Below are positions 35,640 through 47,369 of a stretch of 64,000 nucleotides of DNA, piece by piece. Position 1 is the stretch's first letter; each line of letters starts with the position of its first letter. Source of the stretch: Gerris lacustris (Eukaryota; Arthropoda; Insecta; Hemiptera; Gerridae); the NCBI GenBank assembly GCA_951217055.1, contig OX578284.1, positions 15,433,687 to 15,497,686 of the forward strand, written 5' to 3'. A program made the position numbers and the translations under genes. The notes beneath the pieces are model-generated. The model made no database searches. It had not been told where the DNA came from and saw nothing but the letters and a program-made list of their open reading frames with translations.

Positions 35640-36710
35640 TCGGGGTACCTCGGAACTTTTCCTTACTTTGGAGACCACTAAAGTGGCCTCTCCAGCATTG
35701 GAAAGCAGCATTCGGCGTGGTCAGTACTTTGATGGTTGACCGTTTTGGGCTAACTTATTTTTTTATTATCATTTTTCAAAAAAAAATATACATTATTTTT
35801 ATTTATTATATTTCATTTATTTAAACTATTTGAATTTTGGCGGTATATAACTTTAACGTTTAACAAAAGAATCGGCTAATGGCCATAGCTTATTATAATG
35901 GCCATTAACTTTAACGTTTAACATCCCGCTAATGGCCATAGCTGCTGAAGCGGAAGGAAAAAAAAAAAAAAAAAAAAAAAAAAAGAATCGGACAAGTTAA
36001 TAATTTTGTTCGCTAATAACTTTTAAACTAATTAATGGAATTTCATCGGGTTTTTTTTATATTTGTTCCTTATTTTTTACCGGTTCCAACGATATGCCAT
36101 ATGTCAAAAACCAGGGTTCTAAATCCGATTTGAAAATACAGGTAGGTATAAAAAAAAGAAGTATATTTTATAGAAAAATCCAAATGTATAATTTTATTAA
36201 TATTTTTTTCAATAATTTGCTATTATTATTATTATTATTATTATTATTTCTTTAGGTATTATTAACCGTCGACGTTTCAAAATTCAAATAATCAATAATT
36301 TCAAAATGCGGCCAATATAAAAATAAATTTGGTGGGTTTATCACACAGAGAGGTATTATAGAGGCATTCGTGCCAAATTTCAACTCGATCGGACCACTTT
36401 TCGATTTTTTAAAAAGAGTTTTGATTCAGCAAACTGGGTTCAAGATGGCGGAAAAATTTGATTTTCCGGGCGGCACAACTAGGAGTAAGGACTGGTTTTT
36501 TCTGCCAAGTTTCAACTCTTAAGATTAAATAAGGCACTACGATGATGACACATATACACAAATACAGACGTTATGCTAAAAATCACTCAGGAGGTTAAAA
36601 ACACCCAAAACGGATAATTCAGTTGGAATCTCGAAAAAGAAATGTTTGGTGACAACATAAATTTTTCTACCATAGGTGAGGAAAAGTAAAAAAATCGGTC
36701 CGAGTCAACT
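35640..36710. other. Intronic stretch with simple repeats
   Basis: Contains a short duplication of 'actttaacgtttaaca' and 'gctaatggccatagct' (about 35850-35945), a poly-A run at about 35959-35983 and a (TTA)n run at about 36222-36250. No coding block recognised. Confidence 0.5.
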
Positions 36711-36719
36711 CAGACAAAT

Positions 36720-37036
36720 TTTCTCATATACGAGTTTATAATTTCTTAGCCCAATGTTTTCCATGTATTAGCGTATACGTAGCCATTCAGTAGCGCCCCC
36801 AAATTTGGAGCTAAAATTTATTTCTCGATTTCGCCTCGGAGTATGATTTTTCTGAACATGTATGTCAAATTTCGTAAAAAACGGCCAAGTAGTTTAGGCC
36901 CCAGGCGCCTGCAGAGACAGACATTTTTATAAACCACTTTTTGGACTCAAGGGACCTCAAAACGTGTAAATCCATCAAAATTTCAAAATAGAATTTTCGT
37001 GCCATCAAAAATACTTTCTCTTCATATGAGAAAGTA
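36720..37036 (-). repeat. Family A repeat, reverse orientation
   Basis: Reverse-oriented copy of the 25345-25560 part: 'ggactcaagggacctcaaaa', 'ttcgtgccatcaaaaatac' and 'tttctcttcatatgagaaag' at the border, the last a short palindrome. Confidence 0.75.
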
Positions 37037-37205
37037 AAAAGGCGGTGTACCTTCTTAAACTTCCGCATTTCCGAAAAATAAATCGAAATCTACTATAACC
37101 TTTGTTTTGCACCGGGTTAAGGATGTGCGCTTACCTCCAAATTATATCATTCAAATTGCTCCTGCTGTACTCAACTGAACCTCCGCAAAAGAGAATAAGC
37201 CACAT

Positions 37206-37655
37206 TTTATTTATTTTACTACGATTTTTTTAGCTTGCTTTCTTGTTTGTTTGTTTGTTTGTTTGTTTGTCCGGTACAAATCTAGCAATCGATTTCTAAC
37301 TAACTTCCCGAATAGCTAGACATTTGAAACTTTCAGCATAGTTCAGAACACGATGACAATGCATTATTTTAATACTTTTAGCCATCTTTCAGCAGAATTT
37401 ATTTGGTTTTCAGCAAATTTTGCTGTATGGAATGTTAGTTCGGAAAAAATCCGCAAGTTATTTTATTTGTTTTGCCATATCCCATATTTACAATCTTCAT
37501 TTTGACGGATTTCAAATTTGTGATTTTTATAAATAAGAGATAAACATTGAATGACAGCAAATCAGGAAATATATCGATTATATTATTTATCGATTATATT
37601 ATTTATATTATTTCAAATATATCGATGGCAAGGTTTTGATTTGGTGTTGGGGAGA
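37206..37655. repeat. Dispersed repeat family K, copy 2
   Basis: Second copy of the 27747-28172 repeat in the same orientation, with a slightly longer (gttt)n part near 37245-37270 and a small duplication of 'atcgattatattattta' near the right end. Confidence 0.9.
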
Positions 37656-37659
37656 AAAT

Positions 37660-38440
37660 ATTAGAACTATACATATTAGAACAATACGAGAAATTTACAG
37701 ACAAAAGTATCTTAGTATTTTTTGCCGTCAACTGGTAAAGGTTTGTCAACACGTCCGCTTTTATCTTTGTCTTCCTTTTCATCTTGCGCATTCTTTTTCC
37801 TTTTCAAAATGCCTTTCGGGGCATACCTCTTTAGGCATTTAATTTCTTGTCCATAATTCATTATCATAGTTTGCATTTTATCAATGGATACAGAAGCGGC
37901 AGTATAAGATATTTGTTAAGGTTACCTGCTTTTGAAAAGAGAGTGGAAAAGAAAATGGCAGCGAGCCCTGTGTACAAAGCTTTACAAGAAACGAAATATT
38001 GAACTGGTCAGAGAATTTCAGCTTGATATAGGCATGCTTCGGAGTCTTAAACGTAAGTGAAAAGACAACTTACAAGTTGTTTAGATTTTAAAGAATGACC
38101 CTCTTTTCCGAGATGTTACATGTGTCGGTATGTTAAGCTACGTATCCCTGCCATTATTGCCATAAAAAATTGCTCGTTTACAAGACCCTTTAAAAGCGAC
38201 TTAAAGTGCGAAAACCACTTTTTCCGTCATGTTTATTTTCACTGCTCAGCTCTTTTTATGTATTACTTGACGGTAGATAGGCTATGCCAATTCTGACGAA
38301 CCGTACATTAGTTAAAGTTTCATTCAAATCAGGCCAGTTGTTTTTAAATTAGGGTCTACATAATATTATATATAATTAAACACTCTTATACTCGTATATA
38401 AAATGGATATGATATTTTAAAGCTATCTTATATATTTGCT
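37660..38440. other. Intronic stretch, nothing recognised
   Basis: No exon, RNA gene or repeat shared with the rest of the window was seen. Confidence 0.4.
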
Positions 38441-39005
38441 GATAATATCGGGAGCATGGGCGCCCATATGAATTTTTGTAGGGGGGGGGGGGGCACCGCC
38501 ATCAGCGAGGGGGAGTGATGCACCTCCAGTGGAGGGGGGGGGGGGGGGGGACCACTGGTGGAGGAGGGGGGAACCACCGGTGGAGGGGGGGAACCACAGG
38601 TGGAGAGGGGTCACTACCGGGGGAGGGGAACTACAACGGGGGGGGGGGGGGGTACTAGGTTTTTTGGCTCCCATTTTTTTAATTTTGTAGATTTTAGCCT
38701 ATGAAAAATGTGATTTGGGGCCCTAAAAGTCGAACTTCCTGTTCAGCTTGGTAGGTCAAAATATATTCTTAAAATATCATTTGAATTTTTAAAATTTAAT
38801 TAAGTGGAGTTTGATTCTTTACTACTGAGCAAGAACGGATACAGCTATAGTCTGCATAAAGTTATTATGAAAATTAGATAGTGACAAATGTTAAAAGAAA
38901 AATATTTATTTAGCGTATCTATATAGGACAAAATGACAATTTTAATCCAATTTATATCGGTGTAAAAGACGTTAACTACATTTATATTTTTTATTTATTT
39001 TTTCG

Positions 39006-41367
39006 ATATGTTGTTCGGACCAGTTAGGGTGGTGTGATACTAAGTTTGCATCTTTAAAAAACCTGTGCCAGCTGCGTTATACGTGAAAAACTGAAGAAAA
39101 TTTAGACTTTTTTCAGTTTTTGCCATACAACTAGTAAACTATGTTTTTTTTCGATATTAGTTTGTTATATTATTTTTAAAGTGCAGTAAATTTGTGTGCG
39201 CCCAACTGTAGCTCTCCATATATAATACATTCCGAGATATGGCGCGTCAAAAAAATTAATAAATAAATGAATACAAGGTTTGCTCTCGTTCGGGTCGAAT
39301 ATCGGATATCACCGCTGACTACGAGAAACATTGTAGGAAATGAAGCTGTAGTAAATTTAATTGGCTTTTATACAAGCACAAAACGAAGCCCGAAGACAAA
39401 ATAGTTCTGTTGCAATCGTAAAAGAACAGAAAACGAACAAATTGTTTATTATAAGAAATGAGCCTAAACCACTTCCAATAACAAGTTGTGATCATTTGAC
39501 AACAATCACTGTCTCTATTGAAGTGCACAACAAGCCGTTTGACGCGGATTCATTCTCCATATTTTAAAAGTTGTGGATTTCTAAGCAGTCTGACACGGAA
39601 TTGAATTGTTCAACGAAGAGGAGATGCTTTCAATTATTGAAGAACATTTTTAATAAGAAATTTATATACATTCAATGATTCTATGCATTTTTCTTTCATC
39701 AAATGGTTTTTGTTCATTTCTTAAAAAATACAATTTTTTGTTTCTTTTACGATTGCAACAGAACTATTTTATCTGCAGGTTTAATTTTGTGCTTGCATAA
39801 AAGCCAATTAAATTTACTACAGCTCCATTTCTTATGACTTTTTTCGTAGGTGAGAGGTTTTATGCCAACATAAGCCCGAACCGAGAGTAATAATATAATG
39901 TAAATTTTTTTTGGAAAAAATAGACAATTTTTGAAGTGTCATCTCGGAAACAATTGGACGTATAGAGTTGCCGATGAACTTGAAGCCAATTAAATTTACT
40001 ACAACTTCATTCTTACTTCTCTTGTAGGTTAACAGTTTTATGCCAATATTCGTCCCAAATCGAGAGCAATACTTAAAACTTACATTTTGTGAAAAAAAAA
40101 AAAATCTAATTTTTAGTGTCATATCTTGGAAACTATTAGACGTACAGAGTTGCGCATAAATTGTTGTAAATGAACTGTACTGTAAAAATAGTAAGAAAAA
40201 ATAACATCCCAAACGACACACAGTTTACAAGGTATATTATATAGGAAGAACTGATTTTTTCAGTTTTTCATGCGTTTTTGACGCAGCTAGCACAAGTTTT
40301 TTTTAGCTGCAAATTTTAGATCACAGTATCCTAACTGGTCTGAACACAAGGGCGGATCCAGCCAATTTTGAAAGGGGTTGGACTTTCTTTATGGGGGGGT
40401 CCGGGGGGCCCTCCCCGGGAAAATTTTTGTAGTTTACATTACTTAAAAACGTCTTTTTAGACTATTCCAAGAGCATCTAAAATGTAATTTTATACCAATA
40501 AATTGATGATTTATATTAACTTGACATGAAGACCTGGGTATTTTATTTAAACAAAATTGCATTTTAATAATATTTTATTATTAAAAGTTGTACACTATAT
40601 AAATTAATGTTTTATATTAGTACCAAGTAAAATAAATTAGTACATTTTAAAAATATTTTAGTTACGTGTATTAACAAAAAAATTAAGTACGCCAAATGTT
40701 TTGAGTTCAATAGAAATTAGCTAATAGGATTAGGTTAAAAATAAAAATAATAGGGTATATAAGAGTCCAGTCAATAAGTACAAAAAATATATAGTCTTCC
40801 TTGCAAAAGGTCGGGTATCTACAATTTTTGGATATGTTGTTAGGGCCAACGCCAAAAGTAAAATTCCAAGGAAGGGGGGAGGGGCTGCAGCCCCCATACT
40901 CCCCCCTTCCTTAATCCATTCTTATGTTAATCTATTCTTATGTTTCTGTTGTTGCAACAGAACTATTGGGCCTACAGACTTCGTTTTGTACTTAAGAGGA
41001 AATTAGTAAATTAAATTTACTACAACTTCTTTCCTTGTGCGGTTTTATACCGATATTCGGGCCGAAACGAGAGCAATACTAATAAATTTAATTTTTTGGA
41101 AAAAATTGACAATTTTTGACTGTTCATAACTCGGAAAATATTATAGATGTGCAGAGCTGCAGTTTGGCTTATGCTGCTGCAAATTTACTGAACTTTAAAA
41201 ATAGTAACTCTAATATTATCGAAAAACACATATAGTTTACGAGTTATATGGCAACAATTTAAATAAGTCTGACTATTTTCATTTTTTCACGTGTTATGCT
41301 GCCAGCACAAGTTTTTCGAAGCTACAAACTTAGGATCACACTACCTTAACTGGTCCGAATAACATAT
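39006..41367. mobile_element. Long-TIR element nested in the 3.4-kb hAT-like element
   Basis: The left end ('atatgttgttcggaccagtt') and the inverted right end ('aactggtccgaataacatat') match for about 100 bp with scattered differences. A third, internal copy of the end lies at about 40275-40352. Inside, a block with 'gcaacagaactatt' and 'aaatttactacagctcc' occurs three times in mixed orientation (about 39340-39440, 39730-39835, 40940-41035). This suggests rearrangement or two copies fused. No intact transposase. Confidence 0.7.
40345..40925. mobile_element. Possible further insertion within the nested element
   Basis: Begins 'agggcggatccagcc' with G/C-rich parts at about 40395-40430 and 40868-40905 and separates the third internal TIR from the right half of the host element. 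The left border is plausible; a matching right terminal repeat was not found. Confidence 0.35.
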
Positions 41368-41889
41368 AAAAAAAATCTAAACTAAATTATTATTAATGTC
41401 TAATTTGAGTGGCCTAATGTATAATAAAAGAAATTGGTAAACACTGAAAATACTTTTAAAAAAAAATTATATGAAGCAGTACAAACTAACCTACATAAAT
41501 AAAAAAATTTAGTGTACGTTATACCAATACGTAAATCTCTTTCTTGAAAGCTAAACACCTGACTTGACTACGGTAATCATTGGCGTATCCAGTGGCTAGG
41601 TCTGGGGGGGGGGGGTACATTCTAAGTCAGTAAAGATAGGGGGGGGGGGGGGGGGGGTTATTCAGGTGGTAACAAGATAAGGGAACACTTATTCAACAAA
41701 GCAGCTGCCCCCACCCCTCCTCCAAAAGAATGTACAACTAATAAACAAAAAAAACTCCGCGCCCAAGTAACAACGTTAGAAAATGTTATGCTGATGCTTA
41801 CCGCAGTACAATATCTTACTGTGGGCAGGGGGGGGGCCATGGCCCCCCCCTGCCCATAGGTATGGGCGCCCATGATCGGGAGTATAAAA

Positions 41890-42440
41890 TGGAAAGTTGG
41901 CGGTAAAACATAACTAAGAACTTATAAAAGATTGTAATTATGTATTTAGTTTTTGTCAAAAATTATAATTTGACTACAATAGTGTTTGATAAAGAACATG
42001 AAGTTAAAGTAAAACTTCTTTTACACAGAATTAAAAAAGAGACAATTACTTTCCGCTTACCACGTTATTGTTTAAATATATAGTATTTAAGAAGATATCA
42101 GATTATAGTTAAGTAATTTAATTTGTTTTGACTTGCTATTAAAACAGTTAAACTTTTTTGCTTGAATATTTATTTCTAGCATTCACCCCACGCTTCAAGT
42201 GGAGCCCATGCTAGGAATCAGTGGCTTCGTTTATTATTATTATTATGTTAACCACGCAAGCAATAAAATGAAATGCTTCAATAGTTTCGTTTCCAAAGCC
42301 TTCATAGAGAAGAATCAACACGGTTTTTTTTACGTAATTCATTCTATTTTAAAGAATAAAATGCTCTTCGAAACGCAGTTTGGAGGCTATTTTACACGAA
42401 AAAATTCCTCTATTATATTATTAGGCATGATAAATAATTA
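41890..42440. other. Intronic stretch
   Basis: AT-rich, with one 89-residue frame (42199-42468) that overlaps a family B end and shows no motif. Confidence 0.4.
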
Positions 42441-42444
42441 TTTT

Positions 42445-43375
42445 TGCTTCCGAGCTTACCGAAGGTAAAGGAAGCTATGTGATTTCTCTGAGGAACGTAA
42501 TATTTTTCATTCGTAATATTTCATAAATTCAAAAACAGAAATCTGTTTCAGACATCAGGAAACATGTCTGTCGGTCTGTCGCTCAATTTTTGCGAACCAA
42601 CTTATCTTAAAAACTACACGAATTATAGAAATTAAAATATATAAATATACATTATGTACAGAGTGTCCCAAGATAGAGTTTAATTAACTAAAATGTTATA
42701 CTTCAGAAAATTAATTTAAAAAATATACATAAATATACCCGTTTTTTGGAATTCTGGACTACTTTTATAAATAATATTGCTTCCGGGCTTACCAAAGGTA
42801 ACGGATGCCATGCGATCGTTCCGAAGAACGAACATTTTTTAGGTCTCCGATTTCAAAAATTCCAAGACAGAAATCCGTTTCAGACATCAGCGAATATTTG
42901 TTTGGTTCCGTGTCTGTCTTCTTAGAACTACTTGTACTATATAAATTTGGATGGTAGGTCAAAATTAGCCCACATCAGGGATCATTTGCTTCCGAGGTTA
43001 CCGAAGCTAACGGAAGCTATGCGATCGCTCCGAAGAACGAACATTTTTTTGTTTCCGATTTTTAGGAATTCACGGAAGTCCTGGAAATGGGCTAACTTTA
43101 TGTTTTTATTGGCTCGCTGAATTCGAATTTTTTACTTGCCTCCAAAACGATAGCCCCAGAATAATTTTAACCGTTTGCGTTCTTTTAAATGTTGCTAAAT
43201 TGATACTTTAAGACATGTAAAAAATCCAAACAATTTTGACATATTTAAAAAAAAACGGGGGGAAAATGAAATAAATTGGATAATTATAAGTTTTAAAAGC
43301 ATAAAATAATTAAATTTTAGAAATAGGACGTGAGGAAGCTATGTGCCACACTAATTGGCAGAGAATTTTTGAACA
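42445..43375 (-). repeat. Nested or tandem family B fragments, reverse orientation
   Basis: The 3' hairpin end of family B occurs three times in reverse orientation (near 42447, 42785 and 42990: 'gcttaccgaaggtaa' type), followed by one 5' end near 43325-43370 ('aggaagctatgtgccacact' then 'aattggca'). Two truncated copies therefore seem stacked on a third, longer one. Confidence 0.75.
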
Positions 43376-43379
43376 AGAT

Positions 43380-44085
43380 TGAATTTAATATAACAATGAT
43401 CTTAATTCTCCGTATAAAAACCTAATTATTCTTATTCTACTATTATAAAACATGAATAAAAAACAACAAAAAAATAAGCTCGGAAGCAAAAAGGTAAATG
43501 CAATCAAACTAGTTCTAAATTAATTTGTTTTTAAGAAAAAACTCACGACAAATTATTAAATAAACAATTTATTGAAATAACGAATCTAAAATAAAATTGT
43601 TCTAAATTATTAAATAGTGTTTAGGAGCCGTTTAAAATCATATTTCTTCAACTGTCGGCTGCAATTTACTCGAGAATGGAAGATGGTAATTGACCCCGTC
43701 AAGAAATTCTAAAGGAGGAAGGTAGGAGGAATAAATTCATGTTGGAATTGCCTCTTCTACCAAGCTATCAGAATAGAGTCCTTTTTTAGTCAAGTAAATT
43801 GAATTTTTTTTTTTTTTTTTTTAAAAAACACGAGTAATTTTATTAACTAAATACTCTTTTATAACGAGTTCACACGGTAGGCGTTGTAAAATGTGTTTGG
43901 TAGCAAGTCAAAAAGACGTAAGAGGGGGTAGTATCTATCACAAATACTAGTACATTAGATTCTAAAATAAATCTTCATTATATCTTTAATAAATTTATGC
44001 TACAATAGCAGAGATCACAAAATAAAGTTTCATACTCTAATTATTTATTAATAATAATAATAATTCTTTATTCCACCATGCCACC
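43380..44085. other. Intronic stretch
   Basis: AT-rich with a T run at about 43806-43822. Nothing else recognised. Confidence 0.4.
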
Positions 44086-44129
44086 ATATGCTATTTCTAC
44101 AAGAAATGGTTACACTTATAAATGCATAA

Positions 44130-44430
44130 CATAAATTATAACCTTTCTCCTTAAATACAAGTAATTTAAATGATAATACTACTTAAAGCACACACATCAG
44201 CTACCGTAACTAACTTAAATAATTATTTCTTTAGATTGGCCATTTTAGTAGGTTGAGATTTCCCCTAGGTGGAGATTTCCAGCCACTTCACACATCATAC
44301 CTCTGTTCATTGTACCGCCGAAGCGAGTATAATGTATAACCTTTCTCCTTAAATACAAGTACATAATTTAAATGATAATACTATACATAAAGCACACACA
44401 TCAGCTACCGTAACTAACTTTAATAATTAC
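44130..44430. repeat. Duplication of about 110 bp around a SINE-like fragment
   Basis: 'ataacctttctccttaaata', 'gataatacta' and 'cacacacatcagctaccgta' occur at about 44140-44225 and again at about 44335-44425 in the same orientation. Between them is a fragment of the family I SINE-like repeat (about 44240-44335). The right copy runs straight into a family C MITE. Confidence 0.8.
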
Positions 44431-44658
44431 TTCTTTAGATTGCTACTCCCCTATGTTGTTTTAGAATAAAAATTACTTTAACTAAATTACTATTAAAATA
44501 AAGGGATGTTTAGTCTAATGTACTTTAGGACGCAAAGGAATATCCCACTTCTGTTTTGATAAGGGGAGTAACAGTTTATAGAAAAACACTCCGTACACCT
44601 TCTTTAGATTGTTACTCCACCGTGTTATATTTATAAGGGGAGTAACAATCTATAAAGT
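44429..44658. mobile_element. Family C double-hairpin MITE, copy 3
   Basis: Same structure as copies at 18421 and 60994: 'acttctttagattgctac' at the left, an internal inverted and direct repeat of the end, and 'ggggagtaacaatctataaa' at the right. It lies about 450 bp upstream of transporter exon 2, within intron 1. Confidence 0.9.
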
Positions 44659-45102
44659 TCCCTTAAATAAATTAGTACAGTTATTATAATTAAGTTTAGA
44701 TTACTGAAGATTGATGATGTTTCGAAATTTGACATCCATCTTCGATCTCTGTCGGAAAGAAAATTATAGGTAAGGAATACATGCAGCTCTTTTCACCAGA
44801 TAGTTAAATTTTGTCTCACTAAATGGCGTCGTAAGAATATTGTATGTCCTCAAACATTTTCTTCGATAAAAAAGACGCTATTTTCAACGTGCGACTTTAG
44901 TTAATTTATCCTGTAATCAGTCCCTTTATAGTTGAGCCTTGCGTTTCGATTTATTCAACTACATTAGTACTACAATAAGGTTCATTTGTGTTTATCATAT
45001 ATAATATGTTCTATACATTTAGGGGTTACCAAACTCTTTGTTTAAACGAATAAACTTTTTATATTTAGCAAATTCTAAAGATATTGTGTATTTTTTGTTT
45101 AG

Positions 45103-45366
45103 ATGAAGGGCCGAGGGTCACGTGGTGGGGAGGAAGAAGTGCCTCTGTCATCAGATGGGGCCCAGGCGACGACGGTCAGTCCCATGGCTCAGGGTGAGGA
45201 TGAAGTCAAACTTAAGGCTAAGATGTCTTTAACTAACGGCATCACTGTCATTGTTGGCTCTATCATCGGCTCTGGAATCTTTGTATCCCCAACAGGTGTA
45301 CTCGATTCGACCGGGTCTGTGAATGCTGCTCTGCTTGTCTGGCTTGCATCTGGATTGTTTTCCATG
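45103..45366 (+). CDS. SLC7-type amino-acid transporter light chain, exon 2
   Basis: Begins after a clear acceptor (ttttttgtttag) and ends before the donor atg|gtaacc, phase 0 at both ends, 88 codons. The first 40 or so residues are a polar, acidic cytoplasmic tail (EEE, EDE). Then come KMSLTNGITVIVGSIIGSGI and the FVSPTGVL motif, the unwound first membrane helix where APC-family transporters bind the substrate backbone (GSGIF). The second span starts at VNAALLVWLASGLFSM and continues without a break in exon 3. Known for the family: LAT and y+LAT proteins are about 480-530 residues, have 12 spans and exchange neutral or cationic amino acids at the plasma membrane bound to an SLC3 heavy chain. 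Which subtype this is cannot be told from the N-terminal third. Confidence 0.93.
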
Positions 45367-45494
45367 GTAACCTCACAAGTTCTCATTTTTAAAACTGATT
45401 GTGCAGTGCATGAATTAGAATGAGTAAGTCAGAATTTAAGTCTTCCTGCTAATTAGGAATTAATTACCTAGTAGTAAGGAGTAAGGTCCTAGTA

Positions 45495-45757
45495 CTAGTA
45501 CTAGACGGATAGGACGAGCCTAGCAATTAGGCCATCTTTTCGGCCCATTGTAGAAGCCCCTAGGTTGAGATTTCCAGCCACTTCACACATCATACCTCTG
45601 TACATTGTACCGCCGAAGCGAGTATGGTGTGATAATTAGTGAGCCATATAAATCAGAGCATCGCGGCGAGGGATCAAGCCACGACCTCGTACCGCCCTTG
45701 ATTCAGTGATGGCCGAGCAGACGTGGTAAGTAATTATCCACACGGCCACGCTGGCTC
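45495..45757 (-). repeat. Family I, tRNA-derived SINE-like repeat, in intron 2
   Basis: On the minus strand it begins gagccagcgtggccgtgtgg (A-box-like) and about 70 bp later has gtggcttgatccctcgcc (B-box-like), followed by a tRNA-unrelated body with ttcggcggtacaatgtacag. It lies just downstream of transporter exon 2. Related: 34125-34395 and 44240-44335. Confidence 0.75.
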
Positions 45758-45779
45758 TTAATTAATTACCTAACTAATT

Positions 45780-46120
45780 CCATGGCGCATCAGCTTATGG
45801 AGGTCTTAGGCCTGCCAAAGGGCTTATTCAACCAATTAGGCAATTGTAAGGGGTTAGTGAGTTGCTCCATTAACTGCATAAACCTTACACTTGGCAGACG
45901 CAACCAGTTAGTCGCCACTTCAGATAAGCAGCTACCTATTTATATTGTAATGCTGGGTGAACAACCGAAAAGTGGGGCTCGATCCGGGAATTGAACCAAT
46001 GAGTGTAGTAACCCATCCAAGTTGTGACCACTCTCGATTCAGTTTTACTATTTTACTTTATTGATAGGAGAGAAAAGAGGGAACTGCTCTCCTCCATGAG
46101 CCACCGAGGTCCCCTAATTA
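45780..46120 (-). repeat. Second tRNA-like SINE-type repeat, in intron 2
   Basis: On the minus strand the start reads ggggacctcggtggctcatg (A-box-like) and later ttggttcaattcccggatc (a good B box), with about 90 bp between, too long for a plain tRNA. The 70-residue plus-strand frame here is not supported as a gene. Confidence 0.6.
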
Positions 46121-46527
46121 GGAATTAGGTATATATTATTTATAGGCTCTCTTAGATGTAATGAGTTTTAGGTATTCAAAAGCAATTAATTAACTGCGGA
46201 ACAAATGGAACTGTTTGAACGGGTGTGGGTGATACTATTACTTAGTATTAATGGATAACATGGGATGAAAGTGAAAATAGAAATTAGAGAAAATTATTTC
46301 ATTATGGATTGATTATGCTGCTTTCAAAAAGCATTTTTTAATGTAAATTCCTCTCAGTAATTATTTAAATGGCTGAACGAGATTTAAGAGAGTCTGCCAT
46401 ATTTCACTTATTTTTCATTCCAATTACAAGTACTATAATACTGTTAGTACTGAGATACCAGTAGTCGTGTAGCTGAAGAATTATAGAATATTATTAATCT
46501 TATTAATTAATTTGATTAGATTTACAT

Positions 46528-46653
46528 GTAATAAACAGCTTGGTTTTCCGGAGAAATTGGCGTCACAAAGGGGTTGAAGTCCGACGTCGCACTTTAACCC
46601 CTTCGTGACGTGGATTAAAGTGGATTTCACCGGAAAACCAAGCTGTTTATTAC
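46528..46653. repeat. Family H palindrome just upstream of exon 3
   Basis: The outer arms 'gtaataaacagcttggtttt' and 'aaaaccaagctgtttattac' are perfect inverted repeats, with a second inner pair 'aaggggttgaagt' / 'actttaaccccttcg'. It shares 'ttgaagtccgacgt' with the copies at 7955 and 13461 but has lost the 7-bp stem II and GAAA. It ends about 120 bp before exon 3 of the transporter, close to the splice acceptor. Confidence 0.85.
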
Positions 46654-46774
46654 GAGTCTTCCAGTGGAAGCCTACGCACCTTGGATTTACATGGTCTGAG
46701 GTCTGATAAAGAACTTAAGTCCATCACAGCTAACTGTATATAAATTATAATTTATTTGTAAAATATGTCAACAG

Positions 46775-47021
46775 GTGGGTGCTTACTGCTATGCAGAGTT
46801 AGGTTGCATGATCAGAAAGTCTGGAGCCGACTACGCCTACATCATGGAAACATTCGGCCCATTCCTTGCATTCATCAGGTTATGGATAGAGTGCATGATC
46901 GTCAGGCCGTGCTCACAAGCTATAGTCGCCCTTACCTTCTCCATATACGCTCTTAAACCATTTTACCCGGACTGTGACCCACCTGATCCTGCCCTTAGAC
47001 TTCTCGCCGTCGTTTGTATTT
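46775..47021 (+). CDS. SLC7-type amino-acid transporter light chain, exon 3
   Basis: Follows the acceptor tgtcaacag and ends before the strong donor gtaagt, entering in phase 0 and leaving one base into a codon. It continues the protein as [20 protein letters not shown], the conserved second-span/loop region of LAT-type transporters ([14 protein letters not shown]), then [20 protein letters not shown] (third span) and [14 protein letters not shown]. The cysteine in YPDC matches the position of the extracellular cysteine that bonds the SLC3A2-type heavy chain in human LAT1, so the heteromeric mode is probably kept. The next exon should complete a cysteine or similar codon and read a span ending in an NC motif; it was not found in the remaining 17 kb, so the gene is cut by a long intron or the window edge. 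Confidence 0.93.
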
Positions 47022-47369
47022 GTAAGTAATTTTTTTGATTTTGAGTAAAACATATTTTTTAAACAATTTAATGAAAAAGAAAAAGATACAGATGAAATTG
47101 GTAATCAAACTTAAATTTTAACTTGAGGGACAAAATTTATTTTTGCTTTTTTTCTTAAATGCAATGCAAGCTCTGGCAGATCAGTTATTCGGCGTGATAG
47201 AATATCAGTTAAAATAGAATACTTCACTATAGAAATTAATATTCAAAGGAATGAGAGTAAGGACAAAATCAAGAAAGAAATATAGTGGAGAAAAGAAAGA
47301 TAAAAATAGTTAATTTTACTATTTGATTTTATTTTAATTTCCCTATGTTATCATACTAAGAAAAATAGA

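Larger units (their letters stand above)
38455..41874. mobile_element. 3.4-kb hAT-like element with 8-bp target duplication
   Basis: Both ends carry the same inverted repeat 'catgggcgcccata' (38455 and ending 41874) and are flanked by the identical 8 bases atcgggag (38447-38454 and 41875-41882). Next to both ends are G-rich subterminal stretches. The two outer parts (38455-39005 and 41368-41874) show no transposase frame; most of the middle is another inserted element (39006-41367). The hAT call rests on the 8-bp duplication and end structure. Confidence 0.8.

Noticed and set aside
38423..38674. Proline-rich 83-residue protein
   Set aside because: Arises from G/C homopolymer tracts in the subterminal part of a hAT-like element.
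39832..40221. 129-residue minus-strand frame
   Set aside because: Lies within the long-TIR element and includes its repeated blocks; no transposase motif could be read.
45189..45386. Minus-strand frame opposite transporter exon 2
   Set aside because: Antisense shadow of a well-supported exon.
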